DNA of 64,000 bases from Prorocentrum cordatum (GCA_963575745.1 CAUYUJ010000836.1:427951-491950), one strand, 5' to 3'; positions 1 through 11,137 are shown, counted from the first letter of the stretch. The notes: generated by a model not told the origin, from the sequence alone. A program made the numbers and translations.

Positions 1-85
1 GCCCGCAGCGCGGCAGCCCACCAGGAGGCAGTGGGCGCGGGCCGGGGGCCGGGCGTGGCCGCGCGGGGGCCATGCAGGCCCGTCG

Positions 86-207
86 GCCTCCTCCTCCTCC
101 TACTCCTCGTCCTTGTCCTCCTCCTTCTCCTCCTTCCCCTCTCCCTCCTCTTGTTCCTCCTCCTCCTCCTCCTCCTCCTCCTCCTCCTCCTCCTTCCCCT
201 CCCCCCA
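86..207. repeat. (CTC/CCT)n microsatellite
   Basis: An imperfect pyrimidine trinucleotide tract that is purest at about 150-195. Proline-, serine- or leucine-rich frames across it follow from the repeat and do not indicate a gene. Confidence 0.9.
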
Positions 208-534
208 ACCACGCCGTCCGTCCCCTCGGCGGAGGGGCGGGTGACCCCGCACAGGGCTCTCCCCACAGGCGGAGGAGGCGGGAGGGGAGTCGAAGTCGCG
301 CAAGCATGGATTGAGGCGCGTGGATTCGCGACGGGTCAGGTTTCCGAGCCGCTCCGGCGCAACTTCGGGCTGGAGCCTAGGTTTGAGAGCTTTTGCCTTT
401 CGAATTCCACGCCGTGTTTGTGGGTCATGACTCCAGGCATTGGGCCGGAGGGTGCAAGGTTGAGGGTGGGGACTGCGGCACATGTCATCAGGCTCAAGGC
501 TTCTGGGTCGGGCTGATAGCATTCGGGCGGCAAG

Positions 535-1736
535 GTGTATACCTTCTCGTGTACGCGAGAGCCAGTCTCCAGCGTGGGACAAAACAAGGCGACCCATTCA
601 GCTCTTTGCTTTTCAACTCATTATTAGAAACTGCTTCCCGGAAGGTGCAGATCAAGTGGTTGCGACGTGGGTGCGGTATCCGCGTAAATTTCGCAGACGC
701 CCGGCTCACAAATCTACGATTTGTTGATGGCGTTCTTCTTTTTGGGACTTGCTTGACGTAACTGCAGCTCATGTTGCGGGAAGTACAGGACGAGGCCGCC
801 AAGGTTGGACTCGAGCTTCATCCAGATAACAATAAATCTTGCACAACCAGTTTCAACAACGGCCCTGAGCGAAACTAGAGTTTGCGTCCGGCCCCGACAT
901 GGAAGTATAATTCTTGCCACCCGGAGTTTCGCAAACATATCTTGGCAGGAAGTTCGCATACCAAGACCCTCGTACTAGTGAAGTGGAAAGCAGACTTTCG
1001 GCTGGTTGGCGTACATTCCATTCACTCAAGCATGAGCTTACTACTCGTACTTACCCATTACATGGCAGGATACGTTTGATTAGCGGCACGGTTACACCAA
1101 CAGTGCTGTATGGTTGTGCGTCGTAGGTTTTCACGAGTGAGTTGGGGAAACACCTGCGGCGAACACAGCGTCAAATGCTGCGGATGGTCTTGGGTGCTCC
1201 GCGACGACGACAGGAAACCGCATATAGAAAAATGTCGACCGGGCCAGGTTGCCAAGACCATGCCCCGACATCTGCGACAAGCAGTACCTTGAGCGATGCC
1301 TGCGCGCACGACACCGCGTTGATGGGAGGCGACCAACAATGCGAAAATGATCACTCCGTGCCCTGGGTCGACTGGATCAAGCGGACTACGCATAAGGTAC
1401 AGCGCTTGCTAGAGAAACGGAACATTGACGACTTGATCACCACCCGAAGAAACAGGAAATCGAGATGGGCGGCGCAAGCTGCATCTGATCGCCGTAAGTG
1501 GACCTAAAATGTCTTACTGTGGGAGCCCGCTCTGCACGCGGAATCCCGACAACGAGTGCGCGGAATCCCGACAACGAGTTCGCAAACAAGCGAGGCCAAA
1601 AACGCGATGGGTCGATGATGTGCGCAGGCGCGCGGAGCCATTGGTGTGCGCTGCTGGCGGGGCAGATGAGTGGGTCGACGTGGCCAGAACGCCTACATGG
1701 AATGAGCTGGAAACTAGTTTTGTACATCACGAGTGA
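535..1736 (+). pseudogene. 5'-truncated LINE remnant: reverse transcriptase second half plus C-terminal tail
   Basis: A decayed non-LTR retrotransposon fragment in at least four frame segments. RT motif B reads GTKQGDPFSSLLFNSLLE at 576-629. The catalytic box that should read like FADD or YADD is FVDGVLLF at 720-743, so one catalytic aspartate is Gly. A stop at 759-761 is followed in the same frame by the thumb-like stretch LREVQDEAAKVGLELHPDNN. The frame then shifts to YLGRKFAYQDPRTSEVESRL and GTVTPTVLYGCAS (about 930-1126). It shifts again to LRRTQRQMLRMVLGAPRRR (from about 1145) and PWVDWIKRTTHKVQRLLEKR (about 1360-1420). The last segment is ARPKTRWVDDVRRRA with WNELETSFVHHE, ending at the stop at 1736. 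This order is the usual C-terminal half of a class of LINE common in dinoflagellate genomes. Everything upstream of motif B is missing, as expected from 5' truncation during target-primed reverse transcription. It cannot encode a working enzyme. The exact 5' boundary is uncertain. Confidence 0.88.
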
Positions 1737-2340
1737 GGTTGTTCGCCGCGATGCCCCTGCCTGTCGCTTCAGATAATTTGTTCTTCAGGCGGTCCAGCCC
1801 CGCCCCGCTCAGCCCCCTCGCGTGGGCAGCGTTGCGGGCGCCGTCGCCGTCGCCGGCGAGAGCCAGTCTCCAGGGTTCCCCCTTGCAGCCCAGGCGACAA
1901 AGTAGCAGTTTTTGGGCCCTCGTTTCCCTGGGGCGCCCGTTTCTGCCCAGGGGGCCTCCGTGGCGACCCTGGAAGCGCCGCGGCGCGGTGTCAGCAGGGG
2001 CTCTCCAACAGGTGCTGATTGCCGCTTATTTGGTAGAGGGTGCCCCCTGGGAGGCTCCGCGTTTCGTTCAAGTTGTCCCGGGTCGGGCCGTCTAGAATTT
2101 CGGGGTAGCTCGGATCGCCCAACAATGTCTCTCCGCGGTTTGTCTGTCTTCAAGACGTTTTTATTCTGCGTATTATTCTTCCGCTGGGGTCTTTTTGGTG
2201 CTTTTCTTCGATTTGGTTGCTGCGCCTTTCTCAGTCAGTTTGGAAACGTGGCGCCCCAAAGCACAATATTTGGGATTCGTTGTGGGGCGCGGGGTCGCCC
2301 TTGGGACGTGGCGGGGGGGGGGGCGGAGAATGGGAATCCT
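1737..2340. other. GC-rich stretch, no recognised feature
   Basis: This lies directly downstream of the LINE stop. It has no poly-A tail or simple repeat that would mark the LINE 3' end. Open frames exist on both strands but show no recognisable motif. A run of 10 G at 2314-2323 is the only simple feature. Confidence 0.5.
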
Positions 2341-2342
2341 GT

Positions 2343-2636
2343 TGTATTGCGTAACAAAGAGAGCTCTTTTGTATTCAGCCACGCAAAGGATCCTTTTGTA
2401 TCCCGCCACGAAGGGAATCGAATCCCTTTGCGTTCCGCCACGAAGGGGGTCCCTCTGCATGCTGCTACGAAAGGATTTCCCTTGTATTCAGCCACGCAAG
2501 GAATTCATTTGTATGCCGCCACAAAGGGAACCTCTGCTCTGTGTATTCTGCAACAGAAGGAATCCTAGTGTATTCTGCTACAAACGGAGTCCTTGTGTAT
2601 TCTGCCACGAAAGGACCCCCTTGGCATTCCAGTGCA
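2343..2636 (+). repeat. 27-bp minisatellite array (left arm)
   Basis: About eleven degenerate units of roughly 27 bp. The core reads TTCNGCCACGAAAGGA followed by a short variable part and TTTGTAT. On the minus strand the period shows as a 9-residue repeat (FVAEYTRTP). The same family recurs in the opposite orientation at 3066-3330. Confidence 0.85.
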
Positions 2637-2639
2637 GAT

Positions 2640-3065
2640 GGGGATTGATTTGGCAGTTGACAAACCTGTGTTTCCACAGCGTTTTAATCGTTTTTGAGTG
2701 AACACATTAGTTCCGCCTGTGCCTGCACAGCGTTTGAGGGTTTATATTTATTGGCAGACGCATCGGGAAGATCATGTGTATTTATTTATATATATATATA
2801 TTAACAATCGCTTGTTGCGTGTACACATATGGAGAACATTAGATCTTCTATGTTCACTGGGCCTGGCCATGGGAAGCAACGAGCAACAGCTTCCACGTAA
2901 CATGCGCGACGACGCTGTGCAGACACATGCGGTTTCAGTATATACCATATTTATACATATATATATATACACATATATATGTGTATCTATATATATATAT
3001 AGCAGAAAGCTGTTAACACGCGGAGAAGACGCATGTCTCCAATTATTTCATCAATTTCAATGCGG
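2640..3065. other. AT-rich spacer with TA microsatellites
   Basis: This DNA separates two oppositely oriented copies of the 27-bp array. It is much more AT-rich than its surroundings. It has alternating TA tracts near 2784-2802 and 2941-3001. I recognise no coding content. Confidence 0.7.
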
Positions 3066-3330
3066 AGTGGCAGAATGCAAGGGGTTCCTTATGTGGCTGG
3101 CTACACCAGCCTTCTTCTGTTGCAGCATGCACGCGGTATCCCCTTGTGGCGGCATGCGAAGGAATTCTTTTTGTGGCTGAATATAAAAAGGAAGTCTTTG
3201 TGTAACTGAATGCAAAGGGGCTCCTTTTGTGGCGGGGCGCGCAGGGATTTCCTCTGTGGCGGGATGCACAAGGATTCCAATTGTGGCATGATACAAAGGG
3301 ATTCTCTCGGTGGCTGCGTAAGAAACGCAT
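3066..3330 (-). repeat. 27-bp minisatellite array (right arm, inverted)
   Basis: About nine to ten degenerate units with core GTGGCNGNATGCAAAGGGAT. This is the reverse complement of the unit at 2343-2636. Together the two arrays could pair as an imperfect foldback of about 270 bp per arm around the 430-bp AT-rich spacer. Confidence 0.82.
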
Positions 3331-3389
3331 CATTTTACGGAGCGAATCCATTGCGTGTTTTTTCTTAGTTTTTTTTGTTTTTGTTGAGA

Positions 3390-3665
3390 GGGGGGGGGGG
3401 GGGGGGGGGGGGGGAACGCCAGGTTCTGTTGGCGCCGTCTGTTGCAAAACAATAGGAAAAAACAAAAAAAAAAAAAAAAAAAAAAAAAAGGCGGGGGGGA
3501 TCTGGCAGCCCGAAAGGCGCGCCGCCGCCCGCCCCCCCCCCCCCCTCCCCCCCCCCCTAACCCGCCCCCCCCCCCAGCTGGCGGCGGAAGTGGCTTGCTT
3601 TTCGTCGAGCGCCACCCAGCAGGGGAGCGGCGGGGAGGGGGGGGGGGGGGGGGAAGAGGCGGAGG
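3390..3665. repeat. Cluster of long homopolymer tracts
   Basis: The cluster holds 25 consecutive G (3390-3414), 26 consecutive A (3464-3489) and several C and G runs between about 3495 and 3655. The nested proline-, glycine- and lysine-rich frames are artefacts of these runs. Exact lengths are likely to be unreliable in any assembly. Confidence 0.85.
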
Positions 3666-4072
3666 AGGTTTCGATCGGGAGCCCTCGGGCGACGACTGGA
3701 ATCGGCTCGTACTGTAGTCGCGTTTTTGTTTTAATGTTGCAACTACTTGAGGTGATGTGCAGGTTGAGCCCCCCCCCCTCAGAAACCCGACTTCGCGGCT
3801 CTGCTCGTGATCCACGGTGCGACAATTTAATTGCTCGCGCGGCAAAAGAACTGCTGGCGCGACGAGCCAGAGAGTGCTCGTTCGGTTGCGAGAGCAACTG
3901 TGCAGTCTCAGTCCTTGTAGTGATTCATTATTTTTTCTCCTCCGCCTGACGCGGACAATTGTCGTCGCAGTAGACAGGGGGCCTGGGCCGCGTGATTGCC
4001 GCATGGGGCAACCGCCCTTCCAGCGTTATTGATAATTCTGATATCATTCGTGTCCGCTATTATTCTCATCAC

Positions 4073-4073
<1 letters not shown>

Positions 4074-4144
<71 letters not shown>
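4074..4144 (+). repeat. Uninterrupted poly-C tract of 71 bases
   Basis: 71 C residues with no interruption, flanked by ATCACT and GCATTC. The complementary strand is a 71-nt poly-G. This is the longest pure homopolymer in the window. Confidence 0.95.
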
Positions 4145-4145
<1 letters not shown>

Positions 4146-6650
4146 CATTCATTTTTTTATTTGCGAGAAGCTCAAATCTACAAACCAATGGAACTGCGCC
4201 GACTGCTTGTGGGCTGGGCGGTTAGTTTATGGCTGACGTTGCATGCGGTGGCAGGAGAACGCTCGGCGTTGCATTAGAGACACCAGGGAACACAAATGAG
4301 ATTGCAGACGCGGACGAACAAGTTGCAGGTCAGGTGTTGCAACTTGTCACGGAAAATCCGACCATCAAATTTGATGCGCCCGCGCTAACAGAACTGGCTG
4401 ATTTGCTCATTTACCCATTCCCACATTCCCACACGGCAGCGTCAATGGGAGAAACAAGTGGGCGATTGATTGCATCCTTGATTTGGGCGGGAATTTCGAA
4501 GATATCGTTGAAGCAGATGCAAACAGTTTGCCCCGCGAGTTCCGCGGAAGCAGTGGGTGGAGTGATCGATGGGGCGGCATTCGCAATGGCCATGCGATAG
4601 GATTGTTAGCGAAGGAAATGGAGGCAACCAACCACAACAACTACCATATCTATTAGGCCCGTCGAGCTCGTGGCAAGTGGAGCGCGCCATGCACTTGGTG
4701 ATTTCGCCGGCCGGGGATGAGTGGCATGTAATCAAGCGCCTTATGTTCGACGAGGTGCAACCGATTGTCAAAGTGCAGGAATGGTGGGCGCGCGGCTCGG
4801 TGCACGGCAATTCTCGATGACTTCGCAACCCCGCCAGCGCGAAAAAAAAAACATATACCGTGCCAGATTCGATGTGTCTGGCTGCTTTCAAGTTCTCGAC
4901 GGCAAGTGGCAAGGAGATGCTCAAGAGAGTGTCGTTATTTCAACGAAATCTCAGCTGGGTAGAGGGCAATTCGCCGAGTGGTAAGATGTGGACAAAATAT
5001 CAAGGACACCCAGTCGTATACTGATCAGAAGAATTGATTTTAGCAGATTGTGCGAGATATGCATCTACAGCCAAATTGATTGATTTCAATGTCACCACCT
5101 GCCCAGATCTGATATAACAAACGATATTGCTACACTTAAGGAACGCGGATGTTTATGGACCGGAGTGCATGAGTGCGGAAAAGGCTTGCGTTCGAGAGCG
5201 CGCGCCTTCGCGGTGTCCAATCATTGGAAACAAAAAGCGATTTGCAACCTGCCTCCGATGCCGCCAAAATATGTTGGTCTGTTCAGGGGTGAATGAAATA
5301 TTGCTTTCAAGCGCTGTTTCGCTGATGGCAGGCAATTCTACCAGCTTGGCTCCGACCGTGTGAAGGCTTCGTTGTACCCCGCATAGGTATATGCTCTTCT
5401 ATCGGCCAGGTGGGGCGGCCCTGGCTTCGACTTGCCTTCGTGCCGCCATTGGGTGAGTCAACAGTGCGGCTGCAAATTATGTAAACAACTCGTTCGCAAG
5501 GTGTTCAATTCTGACCAAGACCGGCACGTGCTCATCATGCCGTCAATCGACCAAGAAGGGTGCGAAACTGATTGGGCGGCGCTCGGGCGTTGCATCCACG
5601 CCGTCGTCTTCAGGCGAAGGCGTCTTCCACCGCAGTGCTGCCGAGGAGATCGCGGCCGCTCCCTGCGTCGAGTGACCGGCCGACGAAGCAGTGGGTCTTT
5701 TCAAACTGGAGGAGAAAGATCTCATGTTGAAGTTCAAGAATTGGCAGCTGAAGGAAGTCGTCGAATCATCATGACGACGTAAGGTGGTGCCTGGAACATA
5801 TGCGCAGAGCCACGCAGGGCGAATCGATTCCCCATTCGAGAGCCATCAGGCTTCCATCTGCGCGTCGCGCCAGAGGCTTCTTCAATGATTCATCGTTGGG
5901 TGCCGCCAGTTATGAGCGCTTGTTCTTGGCGGGCGCAGGGTTCTTGCCAACTGTGTGTTGTGCTAACTCGGGAGTGGTTCCGTTCTGCGGAGAAACCGAA
6001 GACGCGCGCGAGTTGCGACGCATCCTGGGCGCGAAGGCAGAAACCCATCACAAGTGCGCTTATGATTTGACCGCTGCCACGCCTGAAATAAAACATACAT
6101 GGCAGACGCGCCGGGGTTTCCTGGGCCCCTCGGAAACAGAAGAAGTCCACGGTTGTATAGGACGATGTAGACGCCAAGGGAAAAGCGGCAGGACGCAGAT
6201 AATGCAAGCATGATGAGAGCAATTCATTTGTCTCGCATCGAAACTGGCGTGTCTGCGTCGTCGTGGCCTACGGGGCTCGACTTGGGCGACGACCAGAATC
6301 CGGTCGTCCATCGCCACTCCGGCATGTGATATGATGCACCGACGCAGCTGACAGGTTGTGCAACGCTCATTTCTTTGGGCGCCGGCAGCGTTGCTGCGCC
6401 GTTGGCGCGCAAGTGCATGCGCTGATAATTTGTCCTGGCAATCAAAATTTTCAGCTGGTGGTGGACTCCTCATGTCGTCTATTTTCCGCTGATTTTGGTA
6501 ATTGCTGGTTGGCTTTTAAGCATTGCTTCCGCGGTGTCAGGTAGGTGGCAAGGGTCAGGTTGACTGTGCCCGGCGTCGAGTGGTACTTCCCGCGCCTGTT
6601 CACCGACGCTTGCTAGTTGCACAACAAGAAATTTAATGGCCCACATTCAG
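4145..6650. other. About 2.5 kb of non-repetitive DNA without a recognised gene
   Basis: Base composition is moderate, with little simple repeat. Small open frames occur. One at 4229-4600 (+, 123 codons) starts MADVACGGRR and looks more protein-like than the repeat-driven frames, with alternating helical stretches. Others lie at 5127-5363, 5432-5782 and 5800-6213 (all +). A frame without a start near 4853-5020 contains SGKEMLKRVSLFQRNLSWVEG, and another near 5705-5770 contains LEEKDLMLKFKNWQLKEVV. None matches a family I know. They are separated by frame changes, which suggests a decayed gene or mobile element rather than one working gene. I make no functional call. Confidence 0.45.
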
Positions 6651-6965
6651 AGTATTCGTAATTCCCCTCGTCATCATTTCTCCCCCTTCTGCTGCGCCAT
6701 CCCCCTCTTGCGTCATCATTAATCATAATCTTTCGTATTCCTCTTTCATCCGTCCTCCTCTACTCATTTGAAACATCCTTGTTGTTCTTCCTTGTTTTGT
6801 TTCCTTTGCAAGTATTCCCCCTACTTCCTCCGCCCACTCCTCCTTCGCACCTTCCTCAGGAATCCGCAGGGATATTCCTGCATGTAGGCGCTTGATGTCG
6901 ATGTTTTATGTGTCAGTTCCTTTATTCCTCGGCATCCAAACTTTCTGACAGTACGGAAACTCAGT
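6651..6965. other. Pyrimidine-rich decayed triplet region
   Basis: The sequence is dominated by CCTC, TCATC and TTCC motifs on the plus strand, and looks like an old, mutated CTC or CAT microsatellite. I see no gene. Confidence 0.45.
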
Positions 6966-6982
6966 CGCGTGCGCCGTCTTTA

Positions 6983-7370
6983 CATGGGGGGTGGGGGGGG
7001 AGGAGGCGGAGGAGGAGGAGGAGGAGGAGGAAACGGAGCAGGAGGAGGAGGAATAGCAGGGGGGGGAGGAGGAGGAGCGGAGGAGGAGGAGGAGGAGGAG
7101 GAGGAGGAGGAGGAGGAGGCGGGGAGGAGGAGGAGGAGGAGGAGGAGGAGGGGGAGGAAGGGAGGAGGGAGGAACAGGAGGAGGAGGGGGAGGAGGAGGA
7201 AGAGGAGGAGGAGGAGGAAGAGGAGGAGGGGGAGGAGGAGGAGGAGGAGGAGGAGGGAAGAGGAGGAAGAGGAGGGGGAGGAGGAGGAGGAAGAGGGAAT
7301 CTGATGATAATGAGGATGAGGAGGAGGAGGAAGAAAAGGAGGAGGAGGAGGAGGAAAAGGAGGACTAATA
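6983..7370 (+). repeat. (GAG/GGA)n microsatellite, about 390 bp
   Basis: Almost pure purine on the plus strand, with GAG triplets interrupted by GGG, GAA and a few GCG. Poly-Glu, Gly and Arg frames on plus, and Leu, Ser and Pro frames on minus, are repeat by-products. Confidence 0.93.
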
Positions 7371-7732
7371 ATAAGAACGATAGTGGTAAGTATACCACTA
7401 AGAAGAGCAATCGCAATAATGATAAACTTCATATTTATACGAGTACGATTCGCACGAATAGTACCAGTAATATCAGGAAACATAGGGATCACAACGCCAC
7501 GAATAATAATAAGAATCGCAATGCGAACGCGAAGAAGTGTATTACGACTAACACTAATATGAATGAGAAGAAAAATACGAGGAGGAGGAGGAAACATATT
7601 AATCATACGAAGAATACTAAGAAACGTGATGCTACTAATGAGAGCGATGAACATAATAATACTACTACTCATACTCATAATCATACTGCTAATACTAACA
7701 CGAAGAACAGTAATACGAGGAACAAGTAAAGG
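7366..7732 (+). repeat. 3-nt-periodic AT-rich low-complexity tract (ANN-type codons)
   Basis: This continues in phase from the (GAG)n tract. It consists of triplets that mostly begin with A (AAT, AAC, ACT, AAG, ATA, CAT), giving a frame rich in Asn, Thr, Lys and His. Exact tandem repeats are few, but the 3-nt period persists for about 360 bp. It reads best as a microsatellite at an advanced stage of mutation. Confidence 0.6.
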
Positions 7733-7801
7733 AAGAGGAGGACAAGGGAAGATCATGAGGACGAAGACGAGGAGAAGGAGGAGGAGGAGGAGGAGGAACG
7801 G
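7733..7801 (+). repeat. Short (GAG/GAC)n tract
   Basis: A purine-rich triplet repeat that closes the low-complexity block beginning at 6983. Confidence 0.8.
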
Positions 7802-8701
7802 CTCCAAATATTGCCAACTGTTGGTTAGTGGCTACGTGGAGCACTTGTTCGTGCGAGGTTCCGTGCACATGGATTTGCGCAAGGCATTCCCAGTGTGGCA
7901 GCTGTATCTCGCGGATTTATCGGATCGCCTTGGCAAAAAGGACAGTTCAACCAGAGCCAACGTGCAATGAACGTGGCGTCGATACCATCGAAGGAGAGGC
8001 GCGTTTCAAGACCAAACGTCTCCAACACGAGGGAGCGAACGGCCAATATTTCCGGATTGGTGGCTTTCCCCAAAACGTTTCGAACCTACAAAGAATTCGC
8101 CGCATTGTGAAACCAAATGTCTTTTTGTGCGGTTTGGCCGTGTCGATTGGCAAGCTCACATTGGGCAGATTCTGACACTACACAAAAACCACGGATGTTC
8201 GCACACAACTATTAACAACGAGTTCAAGGCGAACGTTTTCGAGTCGATGGTGTGGCCCGCACCAGACGCCGCAGTGATGATGACCTTCCCGTCTGCGTAC
8301 AGCATTGGGTTTTATCAACCATTTTGGAACTAAAGAACGGATTTCTGTTGCGGGGGAGTCGGCCGTTAATCGTAGCAGAGGCTTGTATTATCGAATGTAT
8401 TACTTTTTAGCGACTGGAGCGATGTTGCAGCCAGTGCGCCCCAATGCGTCGCTCATGGTCGCCATGTTCGTCCCATCTCGTCTTCGAACGCGCGTCGAGT
8501 ACTTCGATTGTGATACGGAATGCAACATCGACGTCGGAGCCGCTCTGTCGAAGAGGATCGAAGCCCTTTTGCCGCAGGAGAAAGTCATTGAGCTGTGCGG
8601 CCAATGCCATTCAGTATCGTGTGAAATTTTGGAATTCCGCGAATCTACACATCGCAGCATAATGCTAATCGGTTGCAAGGAAGCAGCGTCATTTGCATGA
8701 A
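7802..8701. other. Unassigned region with a 131-codon open frame
   Basis: Non-repetitive DNA. The most protein-like frame is 8305-8700 (+), which starts MGFINHFGTKERIS and contains VRPNASLMVAMFVPSRLRTR and ALSKRIEALLPQEKVIELCG. A second frame at 7895-8110 (+) contains SIPSKERRVSRPNVSNTRER. I recognise no family. The frames differ and the surroundings are repeats, so this may be decayed coding sequence. No start, promoter or splice signal can be defended. Confidence 0.35.
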
Positions 8702-8880
8702 TGTCAACTGCTGGTTGGCCGATCTTGTTCGCACTGCGCCAACATGGTACTTGCGTTTGTATAGCAGTTCCTCAGAGTGTCAACTGCTGGTTGACCGATC
8801 CTTTTGGCAATACGCAAAATTCTACTTCACGTTTGTAACTTATGCTTTCTACTGTCAATTGCGGGTTGAACGGTCCTCCA
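8702..8880 (+). repeat. About 76-bp tandem repeat, about 2.4 copies
   Basis: The block TGTCAACTGCTGGTTG followed by CCGATC recurs at 8702, 8778 and 8853, with spacings of 76 and 75 bp. Between the blocks the sequence has diverged. A related block (TTGCCAACTGTTGGTTAG) at about 7813 lies just before the unassigned region. Confidence 0.75.
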
Positions 8881-8919
8881 GCCACCGCGCGTAATGGTAC
8901 GTGACCAAATGCAGGAATA

Positions 8920-8987
8920 GCAGGGAGAGAAAGAGAGACAGAGAGAGGGAGAGGCAGAGATATAGAGAGATGGACATATACACATAA

Positions 8988-9018
<31 letters not shown>

Positions 9019-9148
9019 AGGAGGAGGAGGAGGAGGAGGACGAGGAGGAGGAAGGGGGGGATGCTGATGATGATGATGATGATGATACTGATGATGATGA
9101 TGCTGATGCTCATGGTGATGATGGTGATGATGATGATGATGATTATGG

Positions 9149-9179
<31 letters not shown>

Positions 9180-9338
9180 AATGAGGAGGAGGAGGAAGAG
9201 GAGGAGGAGGAGGACGAGGAGGAGGAGGAGGAGGAAGAGGAAGATGAGGAGGAGGAGAGAGGAGGAGGAGGAGGAGGAAGGGGGGATGGATGCTGATGAT
9301 GATGATGATGATGATGCTGATGATGCTGATGATGATGG

Positions 9339-9377
<39 letters not shown>

Positions 9378-9590
9378 GATGATGATAATGAGGAGGAGGA
9401 GGAGGAAGAGGAGGAAGAGGAGGAAGAGGAGGAGGAGGAGGAGGACGAGGAGGAGGAGGCGGAGGAGGAGGAGGAGAAGGAGGAGGAGGAGGAACATGGG
9501 AGGAGGAAGGGGAGCAGGAGGGGTAGGAGGAATCAGACAAGGAGGGACAAGAGGAGGAGATACGAGAGGGAGACAGAGGGTGAGATAGAG
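8920..9590 (+). repeat. Compound GA / GAG / GAT microsatellite
   Basis: GA dinucleotides (about 8920-9013) pass into GAG triplets, then GAT triplets (9061-9180). GAG returns, followed by a second GAT block (9291-9385) and a final GAG block. The GGGGGATG junction and following GAT block occur twice about 230 bp apart, so the compound unit itself may have duplicated. Confidence 0.9.
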
Positions 9591-10058
9591 AGAGTGATAT
9601 TCACGAACAATCGCAATATATTGAGCGACGAAGGAGGATGGCCGACCCCCCACCCGACAACAATTTTTGTTCCAGATTCGTTGACGCCCTCCCGCTTTGG
9701 AAAACTTGTGGGGGTTCGGTCTATATCGACCTGTCATGGCCGCTGGCCGCGTGACTCCCGCCGTCCCTGATCGGCGAGGCAATCTCGATGCCGCGCTCGA
9801 AAATTGCTCAGTGAGTTTCAAGAGCAAAAGGGCCCCTGAGTGACCCCAGAGAGCCCCGAAACAATTCCATTACAGCCGGCCCATGGAGGCGTGAGTGAGT
9901 TCAAGCTTGCCACAACATGTGATCACGATGATACACCATGTCTGAGAGACCCACCCCCAAGCAGCGAAACACAGTAACCAGTGTTAGGACACCCTTCGGT
10001 TGCTGGCGTTTCCCCCCCCCCAGCGCTTGCACTTACAGGTTCTCACTTTGGTTTCTAA
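9591..10058. other. Unassigned spacer
   Basis: No repeat or coding motif recognised. The long antisense frame that crosses it is driven by the adjacent microsatellite. Confidence 0.4.
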
Positions 10059-10084
10059 TCAATTGGGTGGGTCCGCGGAGGTTG

Positions 10085-10375
10085 CCCTCGTGGATGGCTC
10101 GTGGGCGTCTCGTGCCCTGGGCGGCGCCTCCTGGGCGCCTCGTGGGCGCCTCGCGGGCCCCCCCCTGGGTCCCCGCCCGTGGGCGCCTCGTGGGCGTCTC
10201 GTGCCCCGGGTGGGTGCGCCGAGGTCTCGCCGCGTGCCCGCCCGTGGGCGCCCCGCAGGCGCCTCGTGCCCTGGGTGGGTGCGCCGAGGATTCGCCGCGT
10301 CTCCGCCCGGGGGGCTGCCGGGGCGATCGTGGGCGCCCCGTGCCCGGGGTTCGGGGGGACCCCCAAGCGGGGTGG
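10085..10375 (+). repeat. GC-rich minisatellite (GGGCGCCTCGTGGGCGTCTCG type)
   Basis: Degenerate repeats built from GGGCGYCTCGTG and CCCTGGGTGGGTGCGCCGAGG. The longer unit carrying GGTGGGTGCGCCGAGG recurs at about 60 bp. The Arg-, Ala- and Pro-rich frames are compositional. Confidence 0.75.
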
Positions 10376-10566
10376 TGACCACACCGTGCGGTGAGTCGGT
10401 GGGGATTCGGGGTCACCGCACGGTTTGGGGACTGGCGTCGTTCTCCGAGGATGTCTCGGGCGACGAGGGCCTCCGGGGTCCCAAGACCGTGCGGTGACGG
10501 ACCGTGCGGTGAGTTCTTGGAGGGTTTCGAGGTCACCGCACGGTCTGTCACCGCACCGTTTCGGGA
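10376..10566. repeat. Dispersed CCGTGCGGT palindromic repeat, copy 1
   Basis: Contains several direct and inverted copies of ACCGTGCGGT / ACCGCACGGT around TTCTCCGAGGATGTCTCGGG. The whole block is similar over its length to 59462-59655. Inverted GACCGTGCGGTGA and TCACCGCACGGTC near 10500-10540 can form a hairpin. It is probably a small non-autonomous foldback element. Confidence 0.72.
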
Positions 10567-10569
10567 CTC

Positions 10570-10690
10570 CAAATGGGCTGGTACCGTGGCTTGCACAACA
10601 TAGCTCACACCGCATGGTTCTCATCGCTTAGGTTGCACAACGCTGTTCACAACATGTCTCACACCACACAGTTTTCTCGGACACGCGCAA
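10570..10690. repeat. Short degenerate CACA(A/C)C-type repeat
   Basis: Repeated blocks such as GCACAACATAGCTCACACCG, GCACAACGCTGTTCACAACA and GTCTCACACCACACAG, at about 22-30 bp. The same flavour of repeat occurs at about 12165-12300. Confidence 0.45.
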
Positions 10691-10789
10691 GACCTCCAGA
10701 CGACCCAAATCGAAGAAAAGGCGCCTTCCCCAAGACGGTTCCAAGGTGGCCTCAGAGCGACCCCAATGTGTCCCAGAAGTTATTATGCA

Positions 10790-10978
10790 CGCTTTGCGTG
10801 TCCTTACCAGACCATTCAGAAACCCGTTCCATGAGAGTTGACGGGACAAGAGACGAAGTGACACATTTAGTGAAACAACTCCAGCGACCAGGGTGAACAG
10901 AGAGATCTCTGGGAGCAAGGGGTTGGCTTTGGAGGGCCTCTTCTGGCCATCCCTGGGGCCCGCGTGGGGGCGAGGCAA
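10790..10978 (+). repeat. Duplicated module, copy 1
   Basis: This stretch contains CCATGAGAGTTGACGGGA, a block with GACGAAGTGACACA, and CTGGCCATCCCTGGGG. It is closely similar to 12548-12715. Both copies lead into a GAG/GAC microsatellite and then a CTTGGG minisatellite, so the whole composite was duplicated about 1.75 kb apart. Confidence 0.8.
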
Positions 10979-11137
10979 GGAGGAGGATGAGGAAGAGGAG
11001 GAGAAGGAGGAGGAGGAGGAGGATGAAGACGACGTCGACGACGACGACGACGACCACGACGACGGCGACGACGACGACGACGACCACGGCGACAAAGAAG
11101 AGGAGGAAAAGGAAAGAAAGATCATGCGGGCAAGGAT

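Noticed and set aside
4188-4277. Signal peptide starting MELRRLLVGWAVSLWLTLHA
   Set aside because: The frame ends after 29 codons. No continuation in any frame supports a secreted protein.
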